A stretch of DNA of 64,000 bases from positions 124,001-188,000 of the forward strand of contig NC_046675.1 of the NCBI RefSeq assembly GCF_003369915.1. Direction: 5' to 3'. Each line of letters begins with the position of its first letter. Within the stretch, counting starts at the first letter, position 1. A program made the translations under genes and the position numbers. The notes below the pieces were generated by a model. The model made no database searches and had not been told where the DNA came from. It saw nothing but the letters and a program-made list of their open reading frames with translations. Positions 50,838 through 63,432 of this stretch are shown here, piece after piece. The stretch comes from Drosophila miranda. Taxonomy: Eukaryota; Arthropoda; Insecta; Diptera; Drosophilidae.

Positions 50838-53800
50838 TTCGCCTTCGCTCAGGTGGCACTCACTTCGCTGGCAAAGAGGTGTTTTGGGCTGGGGCCTGGG
50901 TCTGGGCTTGGGTTTCGCCGGCGGAAACTGCGTTTCGTAACAGTCCGAGCACTCCGAACTTTCTTCACAGGTTAACACACAATACGAGCCTAATTGCAGC
51001 TGGAGTCGGAGTACTTGGGTATCTGGGGGGAGATGGATGAATGGAGATGGCGAAGGCGATGGCGAACGCGCACTCAACACTGGCACTGGCTCTGACGCGG
51101 CCCTTCAGTTCGGTAAGAGGTTTCTCTTCGGAGCTGGCGGAGTCTTGACGGGACGATTGGTACGATTCGCTTGTTCCGCTTTGTAGTTTCTAACGAACTC
51201 GACGCGGCGCCGTTCCGTAGACAAATGATCGTAGCCGAAAGTGTAAATTCCTACCAATGGCTTTGGGGGCTCCGCTGGCAGCAGCAGAATCAAAGGCAGC
51301 GACTGCGAGTACGACAGCGACTGAGGCAGAGACAGAGACAGAAACAGAAACAGAGAGACAGACGATCTGACTGATTGACCGACTGACTGACGGAGTTTCC
51401 GTTGTCGTGCTTTTTGTTGTGTGGTGGTGCACGGACGCACAAAGAGAAGAAAAGAAAAGAAAAGACGGGCAAGAAGGCCAAGATTATGGCACCACACACA
51501 TACTCGCTCACTCACGCGAGCCGACAGCCGACCGAACCACCTGTAGCAGCGAGCTTCGTCTTAGCCAGCAGTTTCGTGTCCGCTACCCATCACATTCGCT
51601 ACGTGAATGGCGGGGGTGACTGGGAGGTCAGGTCATGCATCGCGAAGGGCCTCAATATAAATAAATAAATGCAAAACCGTAAATCAAAGCCCGATTTGAA
51701 AATAAACTAAACTAAAATCTAAAATCATAATATTTATTTTAGTCCTCTACATCGGTTATGTGGAAGATATCGATAGGAATGAAGATCAATGATATATTCT
51801 CAAACCAAATTTGGTATAAATATTGTGATACGAAAAAAGGGCATAGTGAAATGTTACCAGAGAAAACAGTTTTGCTATAGGCTTGTCTTTAATTGCTTAG
51901 CTAGTAATATCCCTAGCCAACTGTTCTCACGGGGTAGCAGAGAGTCGATGCATTCTTATCTTCCAATCTGTATCTCTCACGATCTCCAACTCACAGTGTC
52001 GGACTGGGGCGAACGACAAGAAGTCTGCCGATGCTCCTCGCGATTACTCACGAATACTGCACGAAGTCGCCGCGCAGGCGCTTCTAATTTCATTTGCTAT
52101 TTATTGTTTGAGCAGCAATCGGCGATGCTAATTGAGAGATCCAAGCATTCCATAAGACGGATTGGCCAATCCATCGATCTATCCAACTTTTGTTGCCAAC
52201 TGCTGGAAGCCAAAGAATTTATCTCCGTTATATTCTCGGTCTAGTAGGAGATATTTTAATGTGCTGGGAACCATCAAAGCAAAATGTAAATGATGCAGAA
52301 ATCTACATAGTTTACACAGATCCCAAGCGAAGCGATTTCTATTTCAGGCGCAGTGAGTGGATCCCAGTCAAAGGCTGGCAGTGACTTCTCTGATTCTGTT
52401 GCCCTATTTGCATAGTTGCCAACTCAATCTCTCCTTTTGCAAGCCCCACAGCACAGACTCATAAAAGACCTTCGAGTCATCTTCTTCAGATGCTTCCCCT
52501 TTTCTGTGTATCTCTGTTTCAGGGTGTGAGTGTGAGTGTTGACCGAAGTCAAAAGCCGTTCGATGATCATGAAGTTCAGCAGCGGCGCAGCCCGAAGACT
52601 GCAAAGACCTAAGCAGAAGAGGAGAGTGGCTTTCTCTTTACATAACCTCGGCGACACAAAACAGAAACCAAACCAAAACTTAATTAAAATCCAAAAGAAA
52701 AAGCAGCAAGCACGAAACGAAATAAAACAGTCCGAACCAAAAGGAAGCTCTTCCCCTCGTAAAATTCGGGCCTCAAAATGCGTTTACCACCTCCCAACAT
52801 GGTAGCACTCGTTCCATCCGAAGACGTTCAAAGTGTCACGCGACCAATCCCTTTGATGTCTGTTTTGTTAGGTGGAGCCGCACTGCTGTGGTGCTGATGG
52901 TGTTGCAGAGTCTGATGATGTGCTAAAGCTGCTACTGCGGTGTTGTAAGCACTGGCCATTAGCCAATTATGCAAAGCAACGGCAACTACAGCGTGGCAAC
53001 AACGGAGATCAGCAGAAAAAGCTTTGAAATTGTACAAAAATTGTACACCAGAGATGGCCCCAAAGACGGAGACGGAGCCATAGTAAGGGCATGGAAATGA
53101 ATGTGAGGACTGACTGGAATGCTTTGTTTATAAACAAACAACAAACTGGAAATCATTGGAAACCACTTTGATATACTATTGCGCAGCTTCTCTTTTCGCA
53201 TTGTCAGCGTTTTTTATGAGCTTACCAAAGCCGTGAACGTGAAGCCAGAGTTCTTGCCCGAAAAATCCCCCAAAACAAAGCAGCTGACTGAGATCGCATG
53301 TATGTAAGTAGTACTTTATAATAATATATTGAAGGTATGTATGTATTCTTTGTACTCCAAGTCTTATCATTACCCGCTTGGTACCCCCTTCTTGGCCACG
53401 CTCAAAAGATATCCATTCATCCGTATGAAGCGTCCATTCGCCATCGATTCGTCCGCGAGTTGGGGAATTGTTGAATTGTTGAATTGATGAACTGCTGTAT
53501 TGGTGAATTGGTGACTTCCAAATGTTTGCTCTCAGGGCTACTCTTCATGACAGCGTCATGTTGCGTCAACGCCGCAACACCTGCCCAAATCGAGCACACA
53601 TCTCTGTATGGATCTGCCTATGGACTGTGTCGTTAGGTATTAGGTTTTAGTTATTGGGCATTAGGCATTACATAATCTGAAAAGTCAAAAGGCAACAGAT
53701 TTTGCGTACGTAGAGTACTACAGAGCCGTGTTTGTGCAACCTTCAACTGTCGCTCAGACGGTTTATGGAAAACAAATTAACAAAACAACAAAGCGCAGAC

Positions 53801-54980
53801 AACGACGAGACTGCAATTTGCAACAAAAGGCCCAAACGGTGTGGAGCCTAGTGCTGTGGAGCGGATTTCTGATCTGCGGCTGCCGCAACAGCAACAGAAA
53901 CAACAGCAACGCAAACAGCGGACAGTACGAGTAAACGCAGCTTTTAGCAGTTAAATTCATTAGTAATCACTTCAGTTCAGAGTCATTAGGAATTGGTACA
54001 AGTGGCAGGCCAGACTCGAATATGAGTCAGTTTCGAATTAGAAACGTTCACACCTTGCCCTGGGAATCGACCGCCACTAAGGGGGGAGATTGGAATGATG
54101 GGGCTAACCAACTCTTTGCACGGTCCCAGCATAGATTTTTCCGCCCGAGCGAAACGTTTGCCTAAACAGTGTTCAATGGGCCAACATTTAGTTGCCTCCA
54201 CGCAGGAGCAGCAGCTTCTGTTGAGACTGCCAACCAGTAGAGAAGGGACTATCGACATTGACAACCGTGCAGGCTTCGGGGCGGCAGGTGCTGAGTGCGT
54301 CGTCAATATTGACGAATCAATCAGCAGCTACATCTGGTACTGGGCACACATTGCGTATGAGCCATCAAATCATTAGGCGCATCCCATATAATTTTGCGCA
54401 AAGAGCCCGAGACCGAGCTTAAGCGCTATCCCTATCCTATCCGATACGATCATGGGAAAGCAAACGAGCCGATTGCCAAATGCCAATTTATTTGGCATCC
54501 GTAAACAACAATCAGAAAGAGAAAGAGCCCGGCTAAAGTTCGAAAACAAACTCGAACTTTACACCAAATTGGAATACCTAATGAAGGTTATTTTTTGATT
54601 TGTGAGCTTGTTTGGTTGCTCTTGGGAAACGCCGGCCAAGTGCATCTGATGCCGATGTCGACGCCGACTCCTCTTCCCACTCCTTTGCCCATCTGGAGCC
54701 CACGTCCAAGTGGAAATCGAGCTTCGCCTTTGTTTGCTGCCCAAGCCCAAACCCGAAACCCAGACGCTAACCCAGACCCAAACTCTAAGACGTCCCCAGC
54801 TTTGTGTACCAGGCCAATAATTAGGCTTCGTGTTTGCTCCCCTCCCTCTACCATTCTCTCTTGGCCAATTGTTGGTGCTTAATTTATTTTTACGGCTGCC
54901 TCGACTATTTCACGCATCATTTCGAAGACGAATGACGCAAGCCGCAAGACAAGAAAGACACACGAACAGCCGAACGGACT
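50838..54980. other. Upstream region of the first desaturase and 3' flank of the second
   Basis: 51000-51560 is probably the leader and promoter of the first desaturase: GC-rich, with a CAG acceptor-like site at 51029-51031 on the minus strand. A DRE-like TATCGATA lies at 51768-51775. The rest shows no supported gene. Confidence 0.5.
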
Positions 54981-56299
54981 TCACATGAACTTCTCGCGAT
55001 TGAGGAAGTGATTGGCGGGCAGAGCGTTCTCCTCGAGCCGCACCTGCTCCTCAATGCACTCGACAATCGGACGGCCAGTCTCCACCGCTCGGGACAGGCC
55101 CTGGCGCACGGCTACCGATCCGACGGTGCGCAGATCCTTGGCCCAGTCGAGGGCCGCAAAGACGCGGATCACACTGGCCCCCAGGCCGCTCGCGTAGTCG
55201 CCAAACTCGCCGCTCTGGTAGTCCCGAGGCAGGAGGTAGTGGAACTGGGGCCAGTAGCTTTTCGTAATGAGGAAGATGCTGTTGGAGTCGGTGGGCTTGA
55301 ACCCCTTGTGGATGCTCCACACAAAGTGGGCGGAGTTCACTAGGTTGCCCACGTTAATCACGATTAGGCTGCGCAGCCAGAAGCCCACGAACATGGAGGC
55401 GGACAGGGTGTCCCCGAAGTACTGAAAGGGGGTGTTCACCGACAGAAGAATGTTGAAGAATATGTACAGCAGAACGTAGAAGCTGAAGATCACAAAGATA
55501 TCCGAGGAATCAGAGTATGAAGACAGAGCAGATTAAGACGTGACCTATAACCTACCGCTTCTGGAACATGACTATCGAGTCACTCTCAAGATCCGACATG
55601 TCCACGTCCTTCAAGAGCTCCTCCTGCTGGGGCGAGTACTTGAGAAGACCACCGCGTACTTGGGCGTACAAGAAGCTGTGCTTGCTGTAGTAGGGATCCT
55701 CGTCCTGCTGGAACTTTTCGTGGTGAAGTCTATGGGCTTGGACGACACTGTAAATGGAGCCCTGGCGGGATAACGAGAAATGGAAACAGTATATGAACCG
55801 GTTGGGTTTTTGTCGCGGCTAAAAGCACAGACGAAAGCTTTTCAGACTGCTTTTCTCAGAGGCATAGTCATCCAAAGCTAGGGGGGTCGTGCACGTGGGC
55901 TCACCTGACCGGCCGTCGTCTGGCAGAGCATGAGGAAGACCCGCAACGGCTTCGATGCCGTGAACGTTCCATGGGCCCACAGCCGATGCACTCCCACGGT
56001 CGACCCCATTGTGCCCAGGAGTGTCAGGAGTGCCGCTGTGGAGGGGGACAGAGAGATCGAATGGCGATTGGACCCAACACATTTGTTAGGCAGCACGTGG
56101 AGCTCATTAACTTTCTGAACTCACTGAATAAAATAGTGGACCACGCGGCGCTCACCACCAGCACGTAGATTCCGTAGAGGCCGAGAATGTTCACGTGGAT
56201 GTAGAACAGCACCAGGGGCCAGATGGCGTCCCGCTTCTTGAACTCACTCCCCAAGGAGCTGGTATCCTGGCCCACATCCTTCTGGCTCTGCTTGTGCAT
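54981..56299 (-). CDS. Desaturase-like protein with a degenerate third histidine box (337 aa)
   Basis: Second gene of the array. Exons 56299-56125, 56035-55905, 55761-55556 and 55482-54981 give 337 aa without long extensions. The ATG opens MHKQSQKDVG. Box 1 HRLWAH (75-80) and box 2 HRLHH (112-116) are intact, as is NSAHF. Where paralogues read GEGWHNYHH, this protein reads SYWPQFHYLLPRDY (246-259), so two of the three box-3 His are gone. The TDADPHN motif after box 2 is also altered (DEDPYY). The frame is otherwise open, splice sites are good and the fold-defining positions remain, so it looks like a constrained gene and not a decaying one. From memory it corresponds to D. melanogaster CG15531 (334 aa). 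It may be a divergent or non-catalytic member. Confidence 0.9.
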
Positions 56300-56705
56300 T
56301 GCTGATCGCTGACTATATTGCTGATTCGTAATCCCTGATCGTTGCCTCGTCTGTTCCACACGCGAACCCAGGCGTTACTGAACGATGTCCGGCGCCTGAG
56401 AGCCCGGCGAGGCGAAGGTCTGCCCTGGGCTGAGCTTCGCGTGCTTGCATATGCATGAGGAACGCAAATTGCCTAAAAGCCAATACTTAGGAGGGACACA
56501 CAGTCGAGCGGAGGACAGAGCGCACGGTTGGGTTTAATAAAAAACATAGTTTATTGACCCGAGTACTAGCGGGTAAGTAACGAAAGCAACGTCGAGCTGG
56601 GATGAGTCCTGGGATGAGGTCGAGGATGGGGAGACGCTGCAACTTGAACTTAAGACTATTGAAACCACAGGCTTAAAAGATAATACGGTGCCACAGCTCT
56701 AGCCC

Positions 56706-58892
56706 TCAGTTTTGCATCTTGGCCAACTCGGCGAGGTCTTCTCGCGGCAAGTCCTTGTCCCCAAAGCCCCAGACCTGATCCTTGTGAGCGAACTCGTCGT
56801 CCAGGAATCGTGTGCCATCTCCACACTTGGCCGCGCGTCGCTTGACCATGTCGGGGGAAACAACTTTTCCTGTTCAGGGATTAGATTCAAGCAATTAGTT
56901 GATGATCAAATAGAGAACAAGGCATAACCTACGTCCACTGGCCAAGCCGAGGCGGGCGCAAAAGTCAATAAAGCCCGTTGTCACGTTAAGGCTGTAGTTT
57001 CCGAACTCGCCCGTCTTGTAGTCCCAGGGGAACACATGATGGTAGTTGTGCCATCCCTCGCCCATGGCCAGCAGTGAAACGATGGGCGCCTCCACGGACA
57101 TGATATTCCTGAAGAAAGAAGAGCAAAGAGTTAGCGAATGTATCTGAAGATTGGTAACATGATGAGCTTACTTATCGTATGGCCTGTTACCATACATGTG
57201 GGCCACACTGTTCACGAAAAAGGCCACGTTAAGGGTCCAAGTGAATCGCATGTTGAAGTTGATCCAGAAGGACATCCAGAGGCTCTCGCCCCAGAAGTAC
57301 CAGGGCACGCACACGGGCAGAATGATCGAGCAGAGGGCGAAGAGTGGAATATAGTACTTCCTCTGGAACATGCAGACAGCATCGGCTTCCAGATCCGACA
57401 TGTCGATCACCTTCCGCTTGGCCACCACCTTCGGGTGGGGGGTGAGGAACAGCCAGCCCACGTGGGCGAAGAAGAAGCCGCGCTTCGCATTATGCGGATC
57501 TGCGTCCGTCTCCGAGAACTTGTGGTGTATCCTATGGTCCAGGGCCCAGGTGTAGGCATCGCGCTATATGAGAAATGAGGGGACTCAGCACCTTTTCTCT
57601 CCATCTGAGATATTTTCCGATCCACGTACCTGACCAGCTATGGAGAAGGCGAAAGCGAGCAGAACGCGCAAACCCCAGGAGGCAGTGTAGGACTTGTGCG
57701 ACCAAAGACGATGCGCACCCGCCGTGATCCCAATGCCTGATACCCAGATGGTACCAACCACTGAAAGAGGGAGCAAGAGAATAGAGAAATGCCATTGTCT
57801 ATAAACACATACACACACATAGTCCCATATGTATATAGCAGACAGCATATACACATGCCTCTGAATAGTTCGCTCTGTTGACTCGGCCTCGCTTGATTTA
57901 CTCACCGCATGACACAATACTAAATATACATACATATCTATTCTCTGTTCTTCAGGGTGGCCTAAATGTCGCCTCTTCCCTTATAGAAATCGCTCTCTCT
58001 CCCACTTCGATCATTATTCGAAATTGTTCGACGCTGGCAATTGAAGCGTTCGTTAAGTTTAATTGCCGATAGTCAAAGTTCATTCTGCCACAGCTAAATA
58101 TAGATAAAATATCCCCTTCCCAACTGTTATTTATTATTCCTAAGGCTTATATGCTATCTACTCTATGGGAAATCTATTCTATGGATTATCATCCTTTCCT
58201 CGCTGACCCTTCCTCAAAGTTTCTCTCTAAATGAATGATACACTACTCCCAATGCGGTTATTCAGGTCCAGCTAACAACAACTGGCAAGCCAGAAACACT
58301 GCTTGCCGAGTAGCCAATATATTTTTTTCTTATTGTCTTAAGTAATTATTACGGACAAACGGAGACCTGGTCGACGCCAAAACTCATTTGTTACACATGT
58401 TAATTACAGATCTCGATGCCCAGAGGGGACAACATGCTGGTAAGGATTAAAGTGAGGACAGTGGGACTCACCCCAGAGGAATGTGTAGAACTTGGCGTAG
58501 AAAAGCAGGTAGACGCCGTAAAGGGCCCCGACGTGCAGGAAGGTCTGGGCCCCCAGATCGGGCCATCTGATCTCTGGCTTGTAGACCTCATCCTCCTCCT
58601 CTTGATCCTTGATCAGCTGCTCCTGCGCCTTCTGCTCCTTCTCAGTGTTCTCCTTGTACACAGCGTTTTCCTCCTTATAACCTAAATTATCGTCTAGCTC
58701 CCTCTCGGGCTCTTTGGTCTGTCTAGCACCTATGGAGTGGCCTCTGAGCTTCAGCTCTCCGTTGCTGCTGTTGCTGCTAGTGGTAGTGCTGCTGCTGCGG
58801 CTCCCGCTCTTATCCAGGCTGCAGGACCCGTTGCATCGGCTCTCGGGTGCCTGGCTCTGACCGGGCGCTAGTGTGGTTGAGGAAAGGCACAT
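56706..58892 (-). CDS. Acyl-CoA desaturase (427 aa)
   Basis: Third gene of the array. Exons 58892-58472, 57760-57630, 57563-57172, 57108-56933 and 56869-56706. The ATG opens MCLSSTTLAPG. About 115 polar residues precede the membrane domain (Ser-rich, then Glu/Lys-rich KEENAVYKENTEKEQKAQ, likely coiled). Boxes are intact: HRLWSH (157-162), HRIHH (194-198) and HNYHH (335-339), with TDADPHN and NSVAH. The last exon encodes a short soluble tail ending in AELAKMQN. A minus-strand acceptor CTCTCTTTGCAG ends at 58918, 26 nt before the ATG, so the leader is spliced from an upstream exon. From memory this resembles D. melanogaster CG9743. Only about 400 bp separate its stop from the start of the middle paralogue. 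Confidence 0.92.
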
Positions 58893-61688
58893 GGTGTAAT
58901 TGGTGATCGGAGATCGACTGCAAAGAGAGATTGAGAGAGAGTGTCGGTGGTTAGATGGATGAGTAAGCAGACTGAATCCATAGAGACCTGCTAATTGAAG
59001 TTTAGGAAGGTTATAATCGACACTATTAACAGGCCTTTGGAGAAATGGAGGCTGTAATTGGTGTTAAATTCGCAGCGAGTCTCATGTGCCCCACCCGCTT
59101 CTGCTACCCACCGACGGAATACACTGCTCTGTTTGCTCTGATTATTAACATTTTGCCTCTATTGTATTTATCAACAAACTTAAAAGTCGTTGGCTGTGCA
59201 TTTGTCTACTCCGATTTCTGATGTCGAGTGTTATCGCGGGCTTATCGTCGGCCAAGTGCCGCGTTGCAATCATCGAATTGTTAGTTGGCTCAACCACTAT
59301 CTGGGTAACTGACCAGAAAACAAACAACACTACACTACCATATTATGGCCATAGGCGGTGTCAACGGTGAAACTGCCAGAGCAGTGAGTCATTATGCAGG
59401 TGGATCTGCACACGACCCTGATGGATGTTCAGGCCGCGAACTAATTCCTTGTTGGCTGGTGTGACATATCAGTGGAAGATTCCGCCCTGTCATCGGCACT
59501 ATCCGAATTGCTGGGATTTCGGGCAACTGGTGCTAATCTCCGTTCTATAATTGTTTATGAGTATCTGCTTATCTAACGCAAACCAACCTAAAACGCGTTC
59601 TAATACGGAAATATACATACTCTACTCCAACCTTATTTCTTGATCCTGGGAGTAATTATTATACGATTATATCCGAAGTAAAGTACATCGTTTGATTCAC
59701 ACTAGAGAGTAATTGCATCACTTCATATCAAATAGATCGTGTATATTTTTGCAAAAATATAACATACTCTTTGCTTTTCGATTACCGAGTATCATATAGC
59801 CGCACGATGAAAGCCAGACTAACATTTCAAATGTTTATCTTCCAATTTTATGGTCTGGGGACTGAACGAGCATGAGAGGTCGATCCATTCCGCGTGCGTG
59901 TCTCTGCTAGGGACTTATGGCTCTGATGATAAGCAATGCACACCTGGACACCTGGCCCACATTTCCCACTAAGTTCATTCAAAAGTTTGGGGGCTCCGAT
60001 AAGCAATCATCGAGTGCCGCGGATACTCCTAAATGAGATTATTGTTCCCCATGATTCATGGACAGTCTGGCCGACCCAGGTGTTCAAATCGGAGTGAGTA
60101 ATTGCAGAGTTCAAGGAGAGACCCCTTACGTAACTAGCAATTCCCGCAGCCCAGAGATAAGATTGCTTGCGAGTGGCGCAGGAGAGCTCACAATTTACAT
60201 ATTGATAAAGTACTGCTCCTTAGGGAGGGAATGAGGATAAGCAAACACGCCCCGTTTTGCCTTTGAATTTTAATTAGAAAATGTAGCCACGCACGCTAAT
60301 TTGATAAGGGCGGAGCGGAGAAGGATGAATATGAGAATGAGTACCAGAATTTGACGAACGCTGTCATAAATGTATTCGAGGTCGCAAGAATTGATCATGG
60401 GCCCAGAGCACGCGACTCAGCGATTTTGCCACGAGCTGGGGCAAAGTCTGAGGCGAGCATGCATAAATTAAATAATATTTTCCCCAATTTCGATTCACTC
60501 GTTGTTGGCACCCTGGCAACGCAATCCAGCCCCGAAGAGCGAACAAGAAAATTAAACAATCTATTTGGCCCTATAATAAATAATAATAAACAATAAATAA
60601 ATACCGTCATCGTCAGCCCCCTTTAAGACCCCGAGCCCAATGGTGCTCCTCCGTTCAGTTAAGTTCAGTCTGGAGCGTTTTTTCTGGCGATGTTTGCGAT
60701 AAAGCCGACCGCCCATCGAGAAATTCTGTTTAGTTTTCGTTATTCTTGCCATGGACGGGCGATTTTTCAAACATGGCTAATTGCCTGATGGCCCGCACGT
60801 CGCCCTATCGCCTACTATTCACCCGCTCTCAACTTCCAAGCACTTTTACTGCCGCAGTGCCAAATTTTATTGGAAAATTTCCATGCCCAGACCAAATCGG
60901 AAACTTGGCGACGGGGCGAGCTTTCATCTGACTGAGAGTAACCTTCGGCGGTTTCCCGCAACCCTCCGATTAAGTATCGCCACTTGTTGCCCGCGCAACA
61001 GCTGCCTGCCACCTTTAATTGGAGCTTTTAATGGCAGAGTACACATAGTTGTGGGGCAATTGAAGCCCCCATTCGATATTCACTATCTTAAGATAATTTA
61101 GGAAAGATCTCTCACGGCTGCAGTTGGTGGAAGGTTTATGCCGGTCCCTAGAGCGCGATGAAAAAAATCATCGGCACGATAACACATTCCTAGGAATTCA
61201 GAGTTCCAGTTGTACATATGTATGTACATACAATATACAGGAGCAAGCCCTTCCCTTGCCCAGTTTCGAATGGGTTGGTTGTGGTTTCTGTTATTGATGT
61301 GGGTCAGCGCGTGTCGTGGCGGCAATCAAATCATCAGGGATAATGTGTGCATACAATCCTAGAGCCAACACCTGAGGGCCGGTGTTCGCGGTGTGTGCAT
61401 GTTATTCGGTCTGTTGACTCTCCTCCCGTCCCCTGGTTTCTTCTGTACTTCCACCCGCCTGTAATTGACGCTGGTAATGACAGAAATGAGCAAACAATTG
61501 GGCTACAATTTGCATGTGAGCGGCGCTGGATTGAAGGGGTGGACAGTCGACAATAGGAGAACGAGCGCGAGTAAAAGTTGGGACACGGATGAATAATTGC
61601 GTTCCTATGTCGAAGATTATGCTGCTCCCGCGTTGAACGCACGCTGACGTCACGCACACTTTTTCCCAAGTTCTTAAAAATAGCTTAC

Positions 61689-61904
61689 GTTACGAGATTG
61701 CGGAGCTTTGCACCGATATCTGACACTGCTCCACGTACTTGGTTTTCTGCAACAACTGAGTCTGAGACTGCTATAGCGCGACGCGGAGGAAGTTTCGGAA
61801 CTACCGTTAGGACTGATACGCAGCGGCGGCGTCGCGTTTCTTGATTCTCAGTTTTTCTGCTCTGGTGATATGTTGACCAAGCGAACGAACGAACCGAAAT
61901 GACT
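61689..61904 (-). other. Candidate non-coding leader exon and promoter of the third desaturase
   Basis: On the minus strand TTAGTCATTTCGGTTCG (A near 61904) resembles a fly initiator. The next ~215 nt contain no ATG and end in AAC|GTAAGC with the donor at 61688. The only well-formed acceptor before a start codon downstream is at 58918-58920, giving a 2.8-kb leader intron. GA-rich (GAGAG) sequence lies upstream near 62070-62095. This is inference from signals only. Confidence 0.4.
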
Positions 61905-63339
61905 AACAACGCCCCAACGGTCGACATTTACATCCAAGAGCTGTGGCTGGCGTAGTCGGCGTCGCTGTCGCCGATAGTTCTCGCCCCTATAGTAGCGACG
62001 CCAGCTGCGACGGCAACTGCGGTGGAGCGGTGAAGACCATTCAATTTTTATTTGAGTTTATTTGTTGGTGGAAGTCGCTCGCTCTCTCTGCTCTCTGGAA
62101 CGCGGCTGCGGCTGCGTCTACAGTTATTATCTACCATTTCAACTTGCCCATTTTCTTCCGTTCAACCCGCTAACGCTACCGCGTTCGTTCTTCGAGCTGT
62201 TTATTATTCTCTGTTGTGCTCAGACATTCCGTAAACATTACACAAACAACACACTCGCAAAACATAAGGAATATTAATAAGAAGGTAAGAGAGCCATATA
62301 ACCACCCTTTCTACATCACTCTTTGGCTCTCTGTGGCACTCTTTGGATGACGTAACATATACATGCATGTGTACATACATATGCATACGAGCGTATGTTG
62401 ACTTTTTGCCTAACCTATATCTTCATATACCTTGGCAGCGTGCATAGTTCAAAGTCAATGTTTTCCATAAGAAACCATACAACGAAATAGCACTCCCGTG
62501 AGCCAATATTGGATACACTTTTTTGTCGTTCGTCATGAATCAAAGAGTGTCGTATGGTGGAACGACAATCTGATTGCAAGTGTAGTTGCAAGTGATTAAT
62601 TGATACACAATTAAACTGGCAAACATTGCTCGTTGCTTCTAGATCTTATAATATTCCTCTAGCGCACATCAAAGTGAATATATCTTTATCGCTGCAGGGT
62701 AGTAGAATATGAGTAGGTGTCAGCACTAACCGCGACTGCGGAATCGACGCGACGCATACGCTGGCAGTCTCCAGCCCCAAAGCCGGCTGTAGCCTTGTGT
62801 GTGTGTGTGGGAATAAATGTGGTGGAGGCATTTCGTCATCGTGTATGATCCCAAAGCTCTTAAATATCGGCCAGTCGCTGCTTATAACATACTTTTCGAG
62901 AGAGCGCATTTCTGCTCTCCCTCTCGCGTCATCTGTCTTTTGTTTGTTGCTTCTTTCCCCCGTTCATCCCCTTCCACGGATCATTATCTACCGCTTTTAT
63001 CTACCTATTCTGTTTATTTGTTTCCCATTTTTGATTTCCACGCTAAGAATACGGAGACAGCAAAGCCACATGCGTACAGTAAGAGGAATAGAGAGAAACA
63101 AACTCGTTTCGAGCCGAACGGAAACCGAATGTTGACGTTATCACAACATATCAAATGATGCTTTTTTAATTCTTTCAAGCGATCGCTTTTCATATTGCAT
63201 GCATATGCCCAGGAATGACCTCTGCGGTAGGAGGACCAAAACGAATGATGATGCAACGGCATTACTGGATAAATATAGAAAACTTTTCGGGAGAGAGAAA
63301 CAACCTCTGGACGGTACTTGTGCGATCATCAATTCACAC

Positions 63340-63432
63340 ACATATGTATGTAGGTATGGGCACTCTCGCGGACGGTCATATAAATATGAGTACATATGTA
63401 CATACATACATATGTACTTATGTATGTACATA
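63340..63432. repeat. ACATATGTATG-type tetranucleotide-rich repeat
   Basis: Interrupted runs of acatatgtatgta and tacatacatacatatg, a common Drosophila simple repeat able to form hairpins. Confidence 0.75.

Noticed and set aside
50838-51086. N-terminal extension of the first desaturase upstream of 50837
   Set aside because: The frame is open back to a stop near 51105 but has no ATG, and the 461-aa model from 50837 fits the remembered orthologue length.
62220-62290. Plus-strand leader-like piece ending in AAGAAG|GTAAGAG
   Set aside because: A lone donor without a downstream acceptor or coding exon inside the window.
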